From assembly GCA_037043015.1 (NCBI GenBank), contig CM073327.1, forward strand, positions 3,020,727 to 3,084,726: a stretch of 64,000 nucleotides of DNA. Reading direction: 5' to 3'. Source of the stretch: Bryum argenteum (Eukaryota > Streptophyta > Bryopsida > Bryales > Bryaceae). Position 1 is the stretch's first letter, and each line of letters begins with the position of its first letter. The notes under the pieces are model-generated. The model was not told the DNA's origin, did not search any database, and was given only the letters and a program-made list of their open reading frames with translations. The position numbers were made by a program, and so were the translations under genes. Below are positions 46,384 to 58,456 of the stretch, one piece after another.

Positions 46384-48497
46384 CTCATATGCATCAATTA
46401 AAACCGGCAGAAAAGTGGCGTCCGTGGTGACTTGTTCCTAGTGACAAAAGAGTGTTTGTTTAAATTGTGCTTTTAACAACATCAAAGTAGATTGTTGTAT
46501 TTGCCACTTTTCCTCAAAAGTATCCTAATCTAGTAGGATATAGTATAGCTTATTGTACCGATTTCTTTTAGAGAGAAGCGACAAATATAATAATGTAATT
46601 TGATATTTTTAGAAGCTCAATTAAAAACGCTCTCTTGCGTCAGTAGGGACAAGTCACTACAAACGTTACTTTTTGTGCATTTTTTACTAGTGGTGGTTGG
46701 AACACACTATCTTCAAGCGACATATTGCACGTAGAAGCATCTTATGATGAATCACATTTGTGAAAGTGAAAATTGGATGAAAATGAAAACTCCATCATCC
46801 TCTAAATTTTTTTCTAATTTAATACTAACATGTATATGTTGAGAATGGGCAAGTTAAAAAATGTACTTACTCTGAGTTTTTCACAAACCACAAGCTCATT
46901 GGCTAGTGGAGGAATTTGGGTTGGCTCAATGTTTTGTAACATTCTTGCAAGGAAAGTAGTTTGTGAGAAAAATCACGCTCACAAATAAGCTTGCTCTCCA
47001 TGCATAGAATTACATCTTTTGAGCTAGTTTCTTTCTCAAGAATCTCTCCCCCTATTGTCCTCGGTTGGATTTGGTCATGTTTACAACTACAAAAGCCTAT
47101 GTAATTGTAAAGATATCTGCATTACTACACTCAAAATTGTATACACTCATGTCTGTAAAAGTTCATGAGACTGTAAATAGAGCTTTAAGGCCACAAACAT
47201 AATTGGATCGAGTTGTCTCATATCCATAAGAGTCTATAAGAAAAATCTAAACAATTCAATTACACATTAGTTTGAAGCATGCATGACTAGTTAGTCTTAC
47301 AACAAGTACATACTAGATTCATTAAGCGAGCAGTAATTCACAAATAGAAACTTGTACCTCCAGATTACTTGCAAACTCGAGTAATTTTTGTTGACATTAG
47401 TTACCGCACAGCAATCATGATTCTTCATGTTGACCAAACTCGATCTCCTAAATCATAATTGTTTGTATAATGATGAGGTAGTATTGATCTCATACAGAAA
47501 CCAACACGTTTGACCCCACATTTTCAATCATATTGGCAACCAAACCTCAATTCCAAATCACATGAAGAATCACATGAAGAAATTTGTGATGGTCATGCAC
47601 CTTCATTTTTAAAATTTTTATCATCCCTCTACACCCCTTTCTAATTTCTAGTTCTACACATACTCATATCTATGCATTGAAGCCTTGATTTTTTCTCTTG
47701 TAGCCCCCTTCTCACCTCTTGTCACCTTTCTCTTTTAGTTTCCAAAACATATGTTGTTTCTTTTCCTCATTGTGAATCCTTTCAACCTCCCTCCATTTCT
47801 ATCCATAGTTTTTTTGTCTATCCATAGGTTTTTTGTCTTGTGGCTGCAATCTCTCCCTCCCTCTATTTCCCTGGATATGTTTCTTCCTCTCGTCACTACA
47901 AACCCTCCTTGCATTCCTCTGTTTCTAAACCTTTGGTTCTTGTCAAGACGAAGCCTTTCATAAGCACTTGTACGTAAAGCGGTGCAGCTGATCTGCAATG
48001 AGCTCACTACTAGAGTTTGTTCGCTACTTGTTGGCAACAACACCAATGTATAACCCCCTTTCTTCTTAACAACACCAATGAAGAAAACCCCCCTTCTTCT
48101 TAGCTACAGCTTAGAGCCCAACCATGTAGCTTGCTAAGAAGAAGTTTATTTACTTAGTAATTTGGTAGCACAAGTGGTTGGATGGACTGCAAGCAAGTGC
48201 AATGCTATCAACAATAGCAGCCCCAGAAAAATCACAATCTGATAAGAGGCACATATAATAAGAGTCATCCCAAGCTAACTATGCAAGACCACTCGCGGGT
48301 GGATACATCACTCACATGGAGAAATATTGTATGTTTTAAATTGAATAATTTGTTGACAGCTTGATTACATCTGAATTTGTGAGCTCATATATAAAAGAAG
48401 TCATATATTCAATCAATTACACAACTTCCATTCAAGCTACATAAGGTGAGAGTTCCATACACCAACACACTTTATATGACAATCTTTTATCCCAAAG
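46384..48497. other. intergenic, no supported gene
   Basis: Short frames only. A pyrimidine-rich segment (47620-47980, with 'ttggttcttgtc' and 'ccctccctc') recurs in related form at 51600-51960, 53100-53280, 55390-55520 and 58700-59100, suggesting a dispersed repeat. Confidence 0.4.
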
Positions 48498-48776
48498 TTC
48501 TTCTTGTCACCTAGATAAACCAAACGCAAACGCAATGGCAACATCTAAACTCTTGAACGCAATAAGCAGATTCTTCTTGTCACCTAGATAAACCAAACGC
48601 AAACGCAACATCTAAACTCTTGAACGCAATAAGCAGATTCTTCTTGTCACCTAGATAAACCAAACGCAAACGCAACATCTAAACTCTTGAACGCAATAAG
48701 CAGATTCTTCTTGTCACCTAGATATACCAAACGCAAACGCAATGGCAACATCTAAACTCTTGAACGCAATAAGCAG
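48498..48776. repeat. tandem repeat, four units of 67-73 bp
   Basis: Units start TTCTTCTTGTCACCTAGATA and end GAACGCAATAAGCAG. The first and last units carry six extra bases (TGGCAA) that the middle two lack, which points to duplication of the middle unit after the deletion. Confidence 0.92.
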
Positions 48777-49472
48777 ACACAAGTGCATCTCAGTACCAAG
48801 TACCTCCCAAGAAGGTCAAATGTTCACTACTTGAACAACTAAAATCACTGGAATGCACCAACTCCAATGAAAACTTCAAACTTTCACTCCCAAGACCGAA
48901 ATGAAGGCATCCTCAAGGACTGATTGATACCATGTACACGTCCATCTCATGAACAAATTTCCCCTACAGTGAACATCCCTTACAACCAACCATAAAAACA
49001 AACAATCTTCAGCGCAGTGATAAAACAAGCAGCCACTCCAATTTTGAGAATTTATAACTAATTTCACAACAATCAGTGGTGAATGCAACTTCTTACTTGA
49101 AAGATAAACTAACTCGACTGAATTACGTAACGATCCGCCCTTTTATGAAAACTACATACGTCGACAGGCAAGTTCCGTAGCACAGTGAAGAGATGGAATG
49201 TCAATACAAGGAGCCATTCCAATCTTTAGCTATTGCCACAACAATCAGTGAGAGAGATGCAACTTCTTGCATAGAGAATAATCAAATTCAAGTGAATCAT
49301 GTAACGATCCACCATACATGTTAACAGGAGCGATGCAAAGCACATTTACAAACCCTAGACTCATGAATCACCATCATCTGAAATTGGACGCAGGCAGCAT
49401 GAGAGATCCAATTTCAGAAGAAGCGATTCATGTTGGAAGCGATGAAATCATGTACAGAGGCTGACCTCGAGA
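48777..49472. other. 3' flank of the SAM-domain gene
   Basis: No coding sequence. The segment around 'gcagccactccaattttgagaatttataact' (49028) has a diverged duplicate near 49210 ('ggagccattccaatctttagc'), so a duplicated stretch of roughly 200 bases is likely. Confidence 0.4.
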
Positions 49473-50309
49473 TCAAATGCCACGGATTTGGCCTAACTCT
49501 TGGATGCCATGAAACATCTTCCGACGAGCACCGACGGCTTCCACTCCCATTTCTCGCAAATCATCGAAGGTGAGAAGCGGGAGCACTTCAGTATCGACTT
49601 CGTTAAGTTCAAACAGCTCCGAGTATTTCCCCAAGCCGAGGTCTTGCAACCATCCACTGACGCCCGCGGACAACATCTCCCGCTGGCTCGACGAGTTCGG
49701 CGTCCCGTTCGGAACCGCCAACGGCACCGGATCCTTAATTGCGAGCTCAATGTCATCCCTAATCAGTGATTTATTGCTAACCCTAGGTGCTCTCGATCTT
49801 CGATTCGGCCCGTCCTCAATCGCGCCTTGCATTTCGTGGCTGTTAGGGTTTGCTTGTTCGCTATCATCCGAAGCAGGCAAATCCTCCTCGGAATCGGACG
49901 ACGATGGCGCCTCTTCCAACGGCGCTTCCTCATAATCCTTTTCATCATCCTCAGGTGATGGTGATGGTGGCGCCTCCGGTTGCGGTTGCTTCGTCGTTGT
50001 CCGCGGTTTCCGTCGCTTAATCTGCTGCTCCTTAATCACGGGCACAGAATCGTCATCATTCTGCTCCTCGGGCTCGGGATGCTGGATCGGCTCTATCACT
50101 CCCCACTCTTCCTCAATCACCGCGGTCTCGGCCGCGAGATGCTCCAGGGGGCGAATACGCGGCGGCTTCACGCCCGGCTGCGGCTTCTTCCGTTGGCGCG
50201 GCACTTCGGTCCACATCGAGGAGGCATCGTAAGGCCCCGAGTATCCTATCTCCCCGAGTCGCACACTCGGCCTCCTCTTTCGCTTCGCGGATTGCGGCTG
50301 CTCCTCCAT
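49473..50309 (-). CDS. SAM (sterile alpha motif) domain protein, plant type
   Basis: A single-exon frame from ATG at 50309 gives 278 residues. The frame is open upstream, but this is the first ATG. MEEQPQSAKRKRRPSVRLGE opens the protein; the RPSVRLGEIG motif is shared, as I recall, by Arabidopsis SAM-domain proteins of unknown role. A long disordered middle has acidic Ser/Glu stretches and basic QIKRRKPRTTTK. The SAM domain fills the C-terminus (about 215-272): WLQDLGLGKYSELFELNEVD, then LPLLTFDDLREMGVEAVGAR and KMFHGI. SAM domains mediate protein or RNA binding. The basic stretches suggest a nuclear location. The GC-rich frame differs sharply from its AT-rich surroundings and has no stop or shift. 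A 3' intron past the SAM domain is possible but not needed. Confidence 0.88.
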   Translation of the reverse strand: MEEQPQSAKRKRRPSVRLGEIGYSGPYDASSMWTEVPRQRKKPQPGVKPPRIRPLEHLAAETAVIEEEWGVIEPIQHPEPEEQNDDDSVPVIKEQQIKRRKPRTTTKQPQPEAPPSPSPEDDEKDYEEAPLEEAPSSSDSEEDLPASDDSEQANPNSHEMQGAIEDGPNRRSRAPRVSNKSLIRDDIELAIKDPVPLAVPNGTPNSSSQREMLSAGVSGWLQDLGLGKYSELFELNEVDTEVLPLLTFDDLREMGVEAVGARRKMFHGIQELGQIRGI

Positions 50310-51157
50310 CTCCTTCCTCAATCCCAAAACTGCCTCAAACAAACAGAGTGATTGATGCTTGTCTTATAGCCAAATTCAAATCGAGATTCAATTGAAAAAG
50401 CGGTAGTTGTATTAAAGTGTCGCTAGAAAATGGGGGATTGAGTTCTCACTCCAAATGCACGACGGTTACCAGAACTTCAGAATGGGAAACAATCAACGCC
50501 CATAACTGCAGCTCAGTGTGGACTAGAGAGCACCTGCAAGAAAACTTCATTCATCCACTACCCTGCTTTGATTGGATGGATGAGTGTTTTCTCATCCTGA
50601 CGGTCGGTCATGTCTTCCTCTTGAAGGCTAGCGTCTCATCACATGCAGGTAAGCAGATTTCGTCCAAAAAATAATGATTTTGAAGTTCAGTTTTGGGTTT
50701 GTTTTTTAGTTCTAGATTTCAAATTAAATTAATTCGGGAGTTTTAATTCCATTTCAAAATTTAAACTTTGGAAGGAAAAAAAAAATCACCTTTTTCAAGT
50801 AATCACTTAGTCATATCTAATTATGGAGAACAAAGCAAGGCAGCATGAATCATTAGAGTGAGTACAATAGTTATATAAATTCACCATTAGAGTGAGTACA
50901 ATAGTTATATAAACTCATGCTCGCAGCAAAGATCTGATTTCAAGTAGATTTCACAAAATTCATATGAGCTACTGAAGAGTAGGCAGTAATTTTCTTCAGA
51001 TCAATTTGTCTTATTGTAGTCAATGAAGTATACATAATAGCTATAACGCTTAAAGTATATATGAAAGGAGTAAAATAAAGTTTCTCTTTAGGAAACATGG
51101 GTATAAAAAATCTTAAAAAACCATAGGTTCCTAATTTTAAAAGAATTCCTGCTAAGA
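50310..51157 (-). promoter_or_regulatory. presumed promoter side of the SAM-domain gene, then intergenic
   Basis: The first bases upstream of ATG 50309 are probably leader. No TATA element could be placed with confidence. A direct repeat of 'ttagagtgagtacaatagttatataaa' lies at 50853-50913. Otherwise nothing was found. Confidence 0.35.
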
Positions 51158-51545
51158 TTACAGATCCAGCGGGAGGTCCAATTTTCTCTCAAATGAAAAG
51201 GTTGGAAATTCACCATGGCTTCTATCACTTGAGCAGGAGTGCCATTCAGAATCTCCAATAGATTCTTCATGAAGAATTTCTTCTTGCTCGTTTCCTCTCC
51301 ATCTGATTCTTCCTTTTGCGGATTGTAATGCTGCACTGTTGTTCATATTAAGGATGGATTAGTGTAGATTGTGAGAAAACTGTAAAATGCATATTAAGGT
51401 GAGTGAATGTAAACATACCATTTGGCATGGCCAACGGTTGATATTCCAAGTAACACAAGCTTCATTGACAAGAGTCTTGCAGTTGCCTATCTCCTTAGGC
51501 AACTTGGTCCTGAGTAAGCTCGAAATATGGTTGTGCTTCAGATAT
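51158..51545 (-). pseudogene. RWP-RK-domain gene fragment, copy 2
   Basis: Minus-strand TKLPKEIGNCKTLVNEAC then VTWNINRWPCQM keeps the RWP core of the RWP-RK DNA-binding domain (C..xGIxRWPxRK), followed by a GTATGT donor. After a short intron the frame gives SKKKFFMKNLLEILNGTPAQ and VIEAMVNF. The whole stretch aligns with 45975-46383. Both look like dispersed remnants of one gene or of an element that captured it. Confidence 0.5.
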
Positions 51546-51599
51546 GCTTAAAGCACGCTATCCACAAGACCACAAGCCACACATTAACCTTAATATAAA

Positions 51600-51835
51600 C
51601 TACTCGTTCTCTACAGCTCGAGCAAGCCCTCTCGCCTTCCTTGGTTCTCTCTAAACTATTCGTTCTCCACAACGCAAGCAAGTCCTTGCGCTCTCCTTGG
51701 TTCTCTTTGAACTACTCGTTCTTCACAACACAACCAAGCCCTTGCGCCCTCCTTGGTTCTCTCTAAACTATTGGTTCTCCACAACGCAAGCCATCGCACT
51801 CTCTCTCTCTCTCCTTGAACTTTGTGATTCTCAAA
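51600..51835. repeat. tandem repeat, about 58-bp unit, four copies
   Basis: The unit contains CCTTGGTTCTCTCTAAACTA, then TTCGTTCTCCACAACGCAAG and CAAG.CC..GCG. It ends in a CT microsatellite at 51797-51812. Confidence 0.85.
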
Positions 51836-51981
51836 AATACGATCTCTCGCACCCTCCCTCTCTCTCTAGACTTCTTGTTCACAACACCGTAACTCCATAA
51901 GCAAAAATTGCACCTTCCTTCTCTCTCTAAAGTTTTGGTTCTCATAATGGTAAGCCTTCCTAGCCTCCCTCAGTTTCTAAG

Positions 51982-52481
51982 AACCTAAAATCCTTTCAAA
52001 TGGCAGTATTCTTTGTGCCATTTTTCCAAAATCCCTATGAGCCATTTTGGTTTTAAAATGTGCCATTTTACAAGCATGTTTTTGAACTGAAATTCATGAG
52101 TATTTATGCATGCAAAATGACATGTTTATTAATATCACACATGTACTCGGTAACATCAAATGATTTCTGTAATATCATCAAAATTTCCATAATATCACAC
52201 AATTTTATGGTTTTGGACCTTTGGACATAGTCAAAGGGCAATATTTCTTGAAGGATTGTTCAAAAATATCACTGTTTTTAAACTGCGGCTCAAAATATTT
52301 CATTGAAAGGTAAATATCACTAAACGGCTGTTCAATAACATTGTTGTTTTTAAAATGCCGTTAGAAATATTTACCCTATCATGACAAAACTCGACAAATA
52401 CCAACATTATTTTTTTCATTTTAAGCACTCCAAAAAGCACCAATTTACTGGGAATAACGCAATTGTAACAAAATTGAGGTT
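51982..52481. mobile_element. MITE family with AACCTCAATT ends, copy 3
   Basis: AACCTAAAATCCTTTCAAAT (a more diverged left end) and ACAAAATTGAGGTT at the right, flanked by TAAG on both sides (51978-51981, 52482-52485). It contains the empty TTAA site (TTCATTTTAAGCACTCC, about 52420) that is filled in copy 1. Confidence 0.85.
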
Positions 52482-52485
52482 TAAG

Positions 52486-53322
52486 CCGTTGGTTCTCGTC
52501 ACTGCATTTCCTCCCCCTTTGCATTTGTGTGCACTCCTCTAAACACTTGTATTTGCAAACGTACATGGGCTCTCTTTTTCTCTACTCCACCCACTTTTGT
52601 CAAAACATAATTGTGTCTTTGTTCCTCCAGATCTCCCTTTATAAAGAAGATCAAATTCTATACTTTCTATACTTTGTATTTTGATTTTTTTACTTTTATA
52701 TATATATGACCTTGTTGGAATATATGGTCACCAACTCTTTGTCAATAAGTCTTCCTAATAACCTATCCTAAATCCATACAATATAATCGTCAGAAGATTT
52801 ACCATAATTTTATAAAAAAATTCAACCTATGAATCTGAAATCAATGAGAACAAATTGATAAACATACATGTAAAAGGGAAGCTTCCATTAACGTTTAACT
52901 TAAGAGGATTTACTAATAAAGAGAGTGTCAAGCATATAAATATATAACATTCCAACATTTGGAGTTTTATTTCATTAAATTTCGTTACCACTCATTACAA
53001 GTAACAAATGAGTTTAATGATTGGTTGAGTACAGGGAGTACGTATATTCCAAACCAAAAGTATATTTAAAGACAACCTTGATTTGACTTGTGCACCACTC
53101 TAGGATAGAACAAACACTCCCTCTCCCTGTTTGCAAGGATATGTAACTTCTTCTTGTGACTACAACCCTCCCAACGTGTTTCTTGTTTGAAAGTCTTTGG
53201 TTTATGTCACTGCAATTCCTCCAAGCCTCCCTTTCTTTCCTTCTCCCTCATGTTCGAAGTCTTTGGTTCTCGTCATCGCATCGTCAAGGCTCTTTGAATT
53301 ATAGTCTTCAGTATTCAAAGGG
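52486..53322. other. AT-rich intergenic DNA
   Basis: A stretch near 52750-52930 ('aataacctatccta', 'gaggatttactaataaag') has a diverged match near 55760-55925, so a dispersed repeat is present. No gene. Confidence 0.45.
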
Positions 53323-53601
53323 ATGAATCACGGTATTGTCGGGACTTGACGTCGCAATGGGACTCAATCGCGCTATTGTCGGGACTTGACGTCGCAATTG
53401 GACTCAATCACAGTATTGTGGGGACTTGACGTCGCAATGTAACTCAATCACGATATTGTCGGGACTTAACGTTGCAATGGTACTCAATCACGGGATTATC
53501 GGGACTTGACGTAGCAATGTAACTCAATCACGATATTGTCGGGACTTAACGTTGCAATGGTACTCAATCATGGGATTGTCTGGACTTGACGTAGCAATGT
53601 G
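53323..53601. repeat. satellite-like tandem repeat, about 45-bp unit, six copies
   Basis: Each unit has ACTCAATCACGATATTGTCG then GGACTTGACGTCGCAATG with a few substitutions. Units 3-4 and 5-6 share linked variants (ACTTAACGTTGCAATGGT), indicating duplication of a two-unit block. Confidence 0.92.
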
Positions 53602-55079
53602 GAAATAAGCTTTGATTTGTGATTTTTTAAATTTTATATGGCTTGTACATATGGACAATAAAGATACGCTTTGCTTTCGGTTTTTTAAAATTTCATTAGA
53701 CTTAATTAGATTTAACTACACCATAATAAGCAACTTGAAGGCACTTTTTGTCGATTTCACAAAGTTGAACCCTTTTAATTTTCCATAATGTATATACATG
53801 TTGTGAAGATAAGCTTTGAAACTCTTTAAAATTACATACATAACACTTATTCCATCAATTCGTGAATCTTTGCATTATTTGTTTATTTTGTAAAGAAAGT
53901 AGGTATAAAAGTTTCTTACTTATCTTCATTTCTTTTTATTATAAATAAATACTTTCAATATACAACCGAAAGACTATTTACCAATGTTAAAATACATACC
54001 GGTTTGATAAAACATTCAATAATCATGTAGATAAGTAAATCAATCATGATTGTTGTTGCATGTATTACTATTTGTTTGACATGTTTTGAGGTGTGGCCTT
54101 GTATTCTAGTATTGCAAGTTGTATTCTACATGTTCATCAAATTGACATACCTGAAAAGTATTTTGGATGACGTGTCACAAAAAATATAGTGCTTATTATA
54201 TTCTTTATTTTCCAGTTAGCATTACTAACTTCAATGTGAAATGTTTCATTCTACAAACATATTTGTTATTAAGATTTTGTTATGACTTACTTATCTCATA
54301 TCTCATGGTCTTTGTTCAATATATAACCACTACATATTTAAATATAGATGATCTGATGTTGAATACATAATATAACTATAAGTTGTTTCATTTTTAATTT
54401 TTTAATTTTTTAATTTTTTAATTTTTCAAACCATCGTAAACAAAGTTTTATTTCTAGTATTTCAAACTTAAAATGATTGATACCCATTGCACAAGAGTTT
54501 ATTGAAAAACTATTCATTGGAGGCATTGATATAAAATGAAACATAAAATGGCTATCAAATATAAATAAATTTTGATGTTTTACTGGATAGAAATTGAAAC
54601 TATCTTTATATGTTTGAATTCATGTTTGAATTCATGTTTGAATTCATGTTTGATAGCATGTTCATTTTAAGTCATTTCCCTCAAATTAATATTCTTCAAC
54701 AAGTTATTGTGTGATGGTCAATAACCACACCAATAATGACACACTAATAATGACATATTGAACAAGGTTAGAGGAGGTTGTAGGGATATGGTGAATGGCG
54801 AGGTTGTGTTGAGTGACTTTTATCTCAAGGGTCAAATGTTACAATGTTCCTCACAAGTGTTGATGTGTTGTTGTTTATAAGTCAGAAAAAGTTGCACAAG
54901 CATGGTTAATCGCTATATCATGTCAAATGTTGTGTCATACAAGCGCACATAGCTTCCTACTTGTATGCGGTGTTTTTATAAGTCACGAAGGGTTGCTTAA
55001 GCATGGTTGTCAGATGTCAAATGATATCCCTCGTACGTGTGGACAACAAGATGTACGTGGTGTTTTGAACGACCATATT
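53602..55079. other. AT-rich intergenic DNA
   Basis: Small simple repeats (TTTTTTAA units at 54393-54426; three 14-base units GAATTCATGTTTGA at 54617-54654). No gene. Confidence 0.5.
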
Positions 55080-55190
55080 CAATAGCTAGGTCAACTTAAT
55101 CAATATTTATAGCTAGGGCGGCTCAATTGATATTTACAGCTAGGTCGGCTCAATCAATATTTATAGCTAGGTCGGCTCAATTAATGCCCT
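55080..55190. repeat. tandem repeat, about 28-bp unit, four copies
   Basis: The unit is close to AGCTAGGTCGGCTCAATCAA followed by TATTTAT. Confidence 0.85.
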
Positions 55191-56729
55191 TCACACGTAT
55201 AGGCATTATATCGCATTTTGGACAAACATATTTGAGAGCTAGGTCGCCGCTGTGATGCCCTTCACGCATGTTAATAGGTGTATATGGGGTCTTTGTGAGC
55301 CATGAAAGGTCTTTATAGACAAAACAAGTTGTGTCAAACAATGTCCCTCTCACGTGTCAACAACTATAGCGTTTTTTTGTAAGTGAGGTTTGTTGGAGCC
55401 TCTTTGACTTCCTCTCCATCTCTTTCTTAGCTTAAGTTTCTTTCTCTCGTCACCGCAAACCCTCCCTATCCCTCTTTGTTTCTTAGCCTTTGCTTCTCGT
55501 CATTGCATTCCCTCCCACTCCACAATCGTCTGCATCCTTTTAAACACATCTATAGTAACCCAAATGTGCACCCTTGTACTCTACTCCACTCACTTTTGTC
55601 AAAACTTAATTGCGCGCGTCTTTGAGCACCTCTTGTTTTTGTCCATCCACACTTCCCTTAACAAACATTAAGAACTTTGATAGTTTGTACCCTGATTTTT
55701 CAACTTTTTTAAATATCTTGAACAAGGCAATACATTATTTTTTGTCACCAATTTTATATTTGACTCTTACTAAATGATCTATCCATATCCATACAACAGA
55801 ACAATTGGATAGATGAAAATGTTTACATACGAATTTGAAATCAACGAGAAGAAACTCAATAAACACACATATGAAAGGGAGGCTCCCCATTACAATCAAC
55901 TTAAGAGGATTTACTAATAAAGGGGGTGTCAAGCGTATAATTTATATTGGAAATCATTAGGAAGTTCTTTGATCTCCTCCTCTTTGTCTCCGTGAAAGTT
56001 GAACCTGCTAAATCACATTATTGAAGAAACAAAATAACTTTATGATATTTATTTGGTGCCAACATTGATGGTCAAGTACACATCCATCAAGGTATTACAA
56101 GATATTACATTGGTCCTTCATGACAATGGACAACCCAAGTTCCTCAAAAGTCAAAATGGGTTTTTGGGTTTTTGGTCAGTTTAGTTGAAAGGGCCAAATT
56201 GATTGTTTGGATTTTTGAAAATTTTTGTGGGTGTGGGTAATTGTATAATCTAAGTGCGGTAAAATATGCAATGTAAAATTCCTATTTTTGAAGCATTTAT
56301 GGTGAATTACAGTTTTAGAATCGAGATAGGGCATGTCGGGCTGCTGCTTTTGCCAATGAGAATAGAAGCCGCGTGAGGGGCAATAGTTTGCGGTTAGCAT
56401 AGAAATCAGAGAAGGGCAGTGTTGTCAAAATGGGCTTTAGGAGCTTCCGAAGAGAGGGCATCCAAAAGTTGGTTGCCAACCATTTCAAAATGGTGTCAGA
56501 GAATATACTTGTCAAAAGGCAACTTACATCATAATCACATAACCGTTTCAAATTCAAACTTTCAAATACAATCTCAAAATAGTCGCTATTTCATAACAAT
56601 CAATAACTACAACACTTTTGAGATTTACAAACAAGGCACAACACTCTATGTCTTTCTCCAACAATTATTACAAATATTGCAAAATATCAAGATGACTTGG
56701 TTCTAAGAGTTCTGAAGTTCTTACGCAAG
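55191..56729. other. intergenic, nothing supported
   Basis: Apart from the dispersed repeat segment near 55760-55925, no structure was recognised. Frames of up to 95 codons lack domain character. Confidence 0.45.
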
Positions 56730-57226
56730 AACCTTAACTTTGTTAAAATGGTGTTATTCCCGTAAATGGCGCTTTTTTGGGTGTTTTAATTGAAAAAAAT
56801 AACATTGGTTTTTGTCAAGTTTTCACATGATAGGATAAATATTTCTAACTGCATTTCAAAAACAACAATATTTACTTATTTATTTCGTTCAGAAATATTT
56901 ACCTTTCAATGGAATCTTTTGTTAGAAAACAATGATATTTTTGAACAGCCGTTGAAGAAATATTGCCCTTAGACTATGCCCAAAGGTCAAAAACCATAAA
57001 AATGTGGTGATATTATGATAATTTTGTGATATTATACACATCGTTTGATATTACGGAGTACATGTGTGATATTGATAAACATGCCATTTTGCAGGCAAAA
57101 TTACTTCTAACTTCAGTTCAAAAATATGCTTGTAAAATGGTACGTCTTAAAACGCAACCAAAATGGCTCATAGGGGATTAAGCAAAGTGGCACAAAGAAT
57201 ACCGCCATTTTAACGGAATTGAGGTT
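56730..57226. mobile_element. MITE family with AACCTCAATT ends, copy 4
   Basis: AACCTTAACTTTGTTAAAAT at the left and AACGGAATTGAGGTT at the right, flanked by CAAG on both sides (56726-56729, 57227-57230). It shares the 'atgtgtgatattgataaacatgccattttgcag' interior with copy 2. Confidence 0.88.
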
Positions 57227-57230
57227 CAAG

Positions 57231-58016
57231 TCTCTGCTAAAAGTTGTTACGGTTGCACATATGAACTGTAGGGGATAGTGAGGGAAGAACTATCCATCGC
57301 GACACTTCTATCAATTTCGTCATTACATTTATTTTTATATTTTTGATTTATTTTTTCGTCGTCCCAGGCACATTGGAGTCAGAAAGTATGCTAGCCACAC
57401 TCCTATTACTTTCATTCAATAGGAGGGTAAAGTCCATGAATAACAACCTCAAGACCAGAGCGACATTCATTGGCCTTCTTCTTGCACGAGTTGGCTTTTG
57501 TTCTTATATATTTTTTTTCATTTTTCCTACATAGGTGTCGAAGTTTTTTAGGCGCATCTCCTCCTCATAAGCTGATGCCGAGGTCGCAGCAACTTTCCAG
57601 TCGGTCCGTTGGACAACACCTTCCACCTTGTTTCAGATGACACCGTTAGGGTGTATTTGTGGCATTTCCGTTGGACAACACCTTCCACCTTGTTTCAGAT
57701 CACACCGTTAGGGTGTATTTGTGGCATTTATTGCTTGCAGCCTACATGGAAGCCTACTTTGTCTTCTAGCAAGGCCATTTATGGCTTTGCTAATGTATAA
57801 ATGTTGAACTTGAGGTTAAAGAGGGTCTCATTCTTCATGTACTGCCCTCTCTAATTTCTAGTACATATATGCATTTTTCCTTTGAAAATCACATTCAGAT
57901 TGAAATTTTATTACAATTATTTTATTCATTTCCTAAATTTCACAATACCATAAATATACATTGTCACCGTTCACTTTTGTAAAATTCATAGTAGAGATCA
58001 TAGTGCTTTTGCACTA
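57231..58016. other. intergenic with one tandem duplication
   Basis: A unit of about 62 bases starting TCCGTTGGACAACACCTTCC occurs twice (57604-57665 and 57667-57730). No gene. Confidence 0.6.
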
Positions 58017-58456
58017 TTACCCCAATTTTGACACGAAGAGCCTTTGTAGACCACCTTTGTGAAAAAAAAACTTAGGTAAAGACTCAATAACATGATTGAG
58101 AAGCTAAGATTTTGCATGCAAATGCTCAACTTAATGCCCTACATAGAAAATATATGAGCAAAATGTTTGGGGTAACAATCCTCAAGTTGCCCTTGGCACA
58201 AAGTAGACCATGTCTATTGGGCAAGACCAAAAAAAAACTTTTGCACCAACTTTGAACATTACGATCTCGCAAATGGTGAAGATCCAACGGTTGAAATTTT
58301 ACATGGTAGTTTATATGATAGTTACTTTGTGATAGTTACGGTAAAATATTAAAAACAGATGTTTTTTATTACCATGCCTCAATTTCCACAAGGTGGTCTG
58401 AAGTCGCAGATTTTTGTTATGGAGGCCTTGAAAACACAAGGAAATTTAGGGGTTAA
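58017..58456. mobile_element. TTAA-family element, degenerate left end
   Basis: The right end AAATTTAGGGG-TTAA (58453-58456) is intact, and the interior holds 'gaagatccaacggttgaaattt', as in the copy at 28222. The left end near 58017 (TATTACCCCAATTTTGAC) is only a weak match. Confidence 0.5.
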
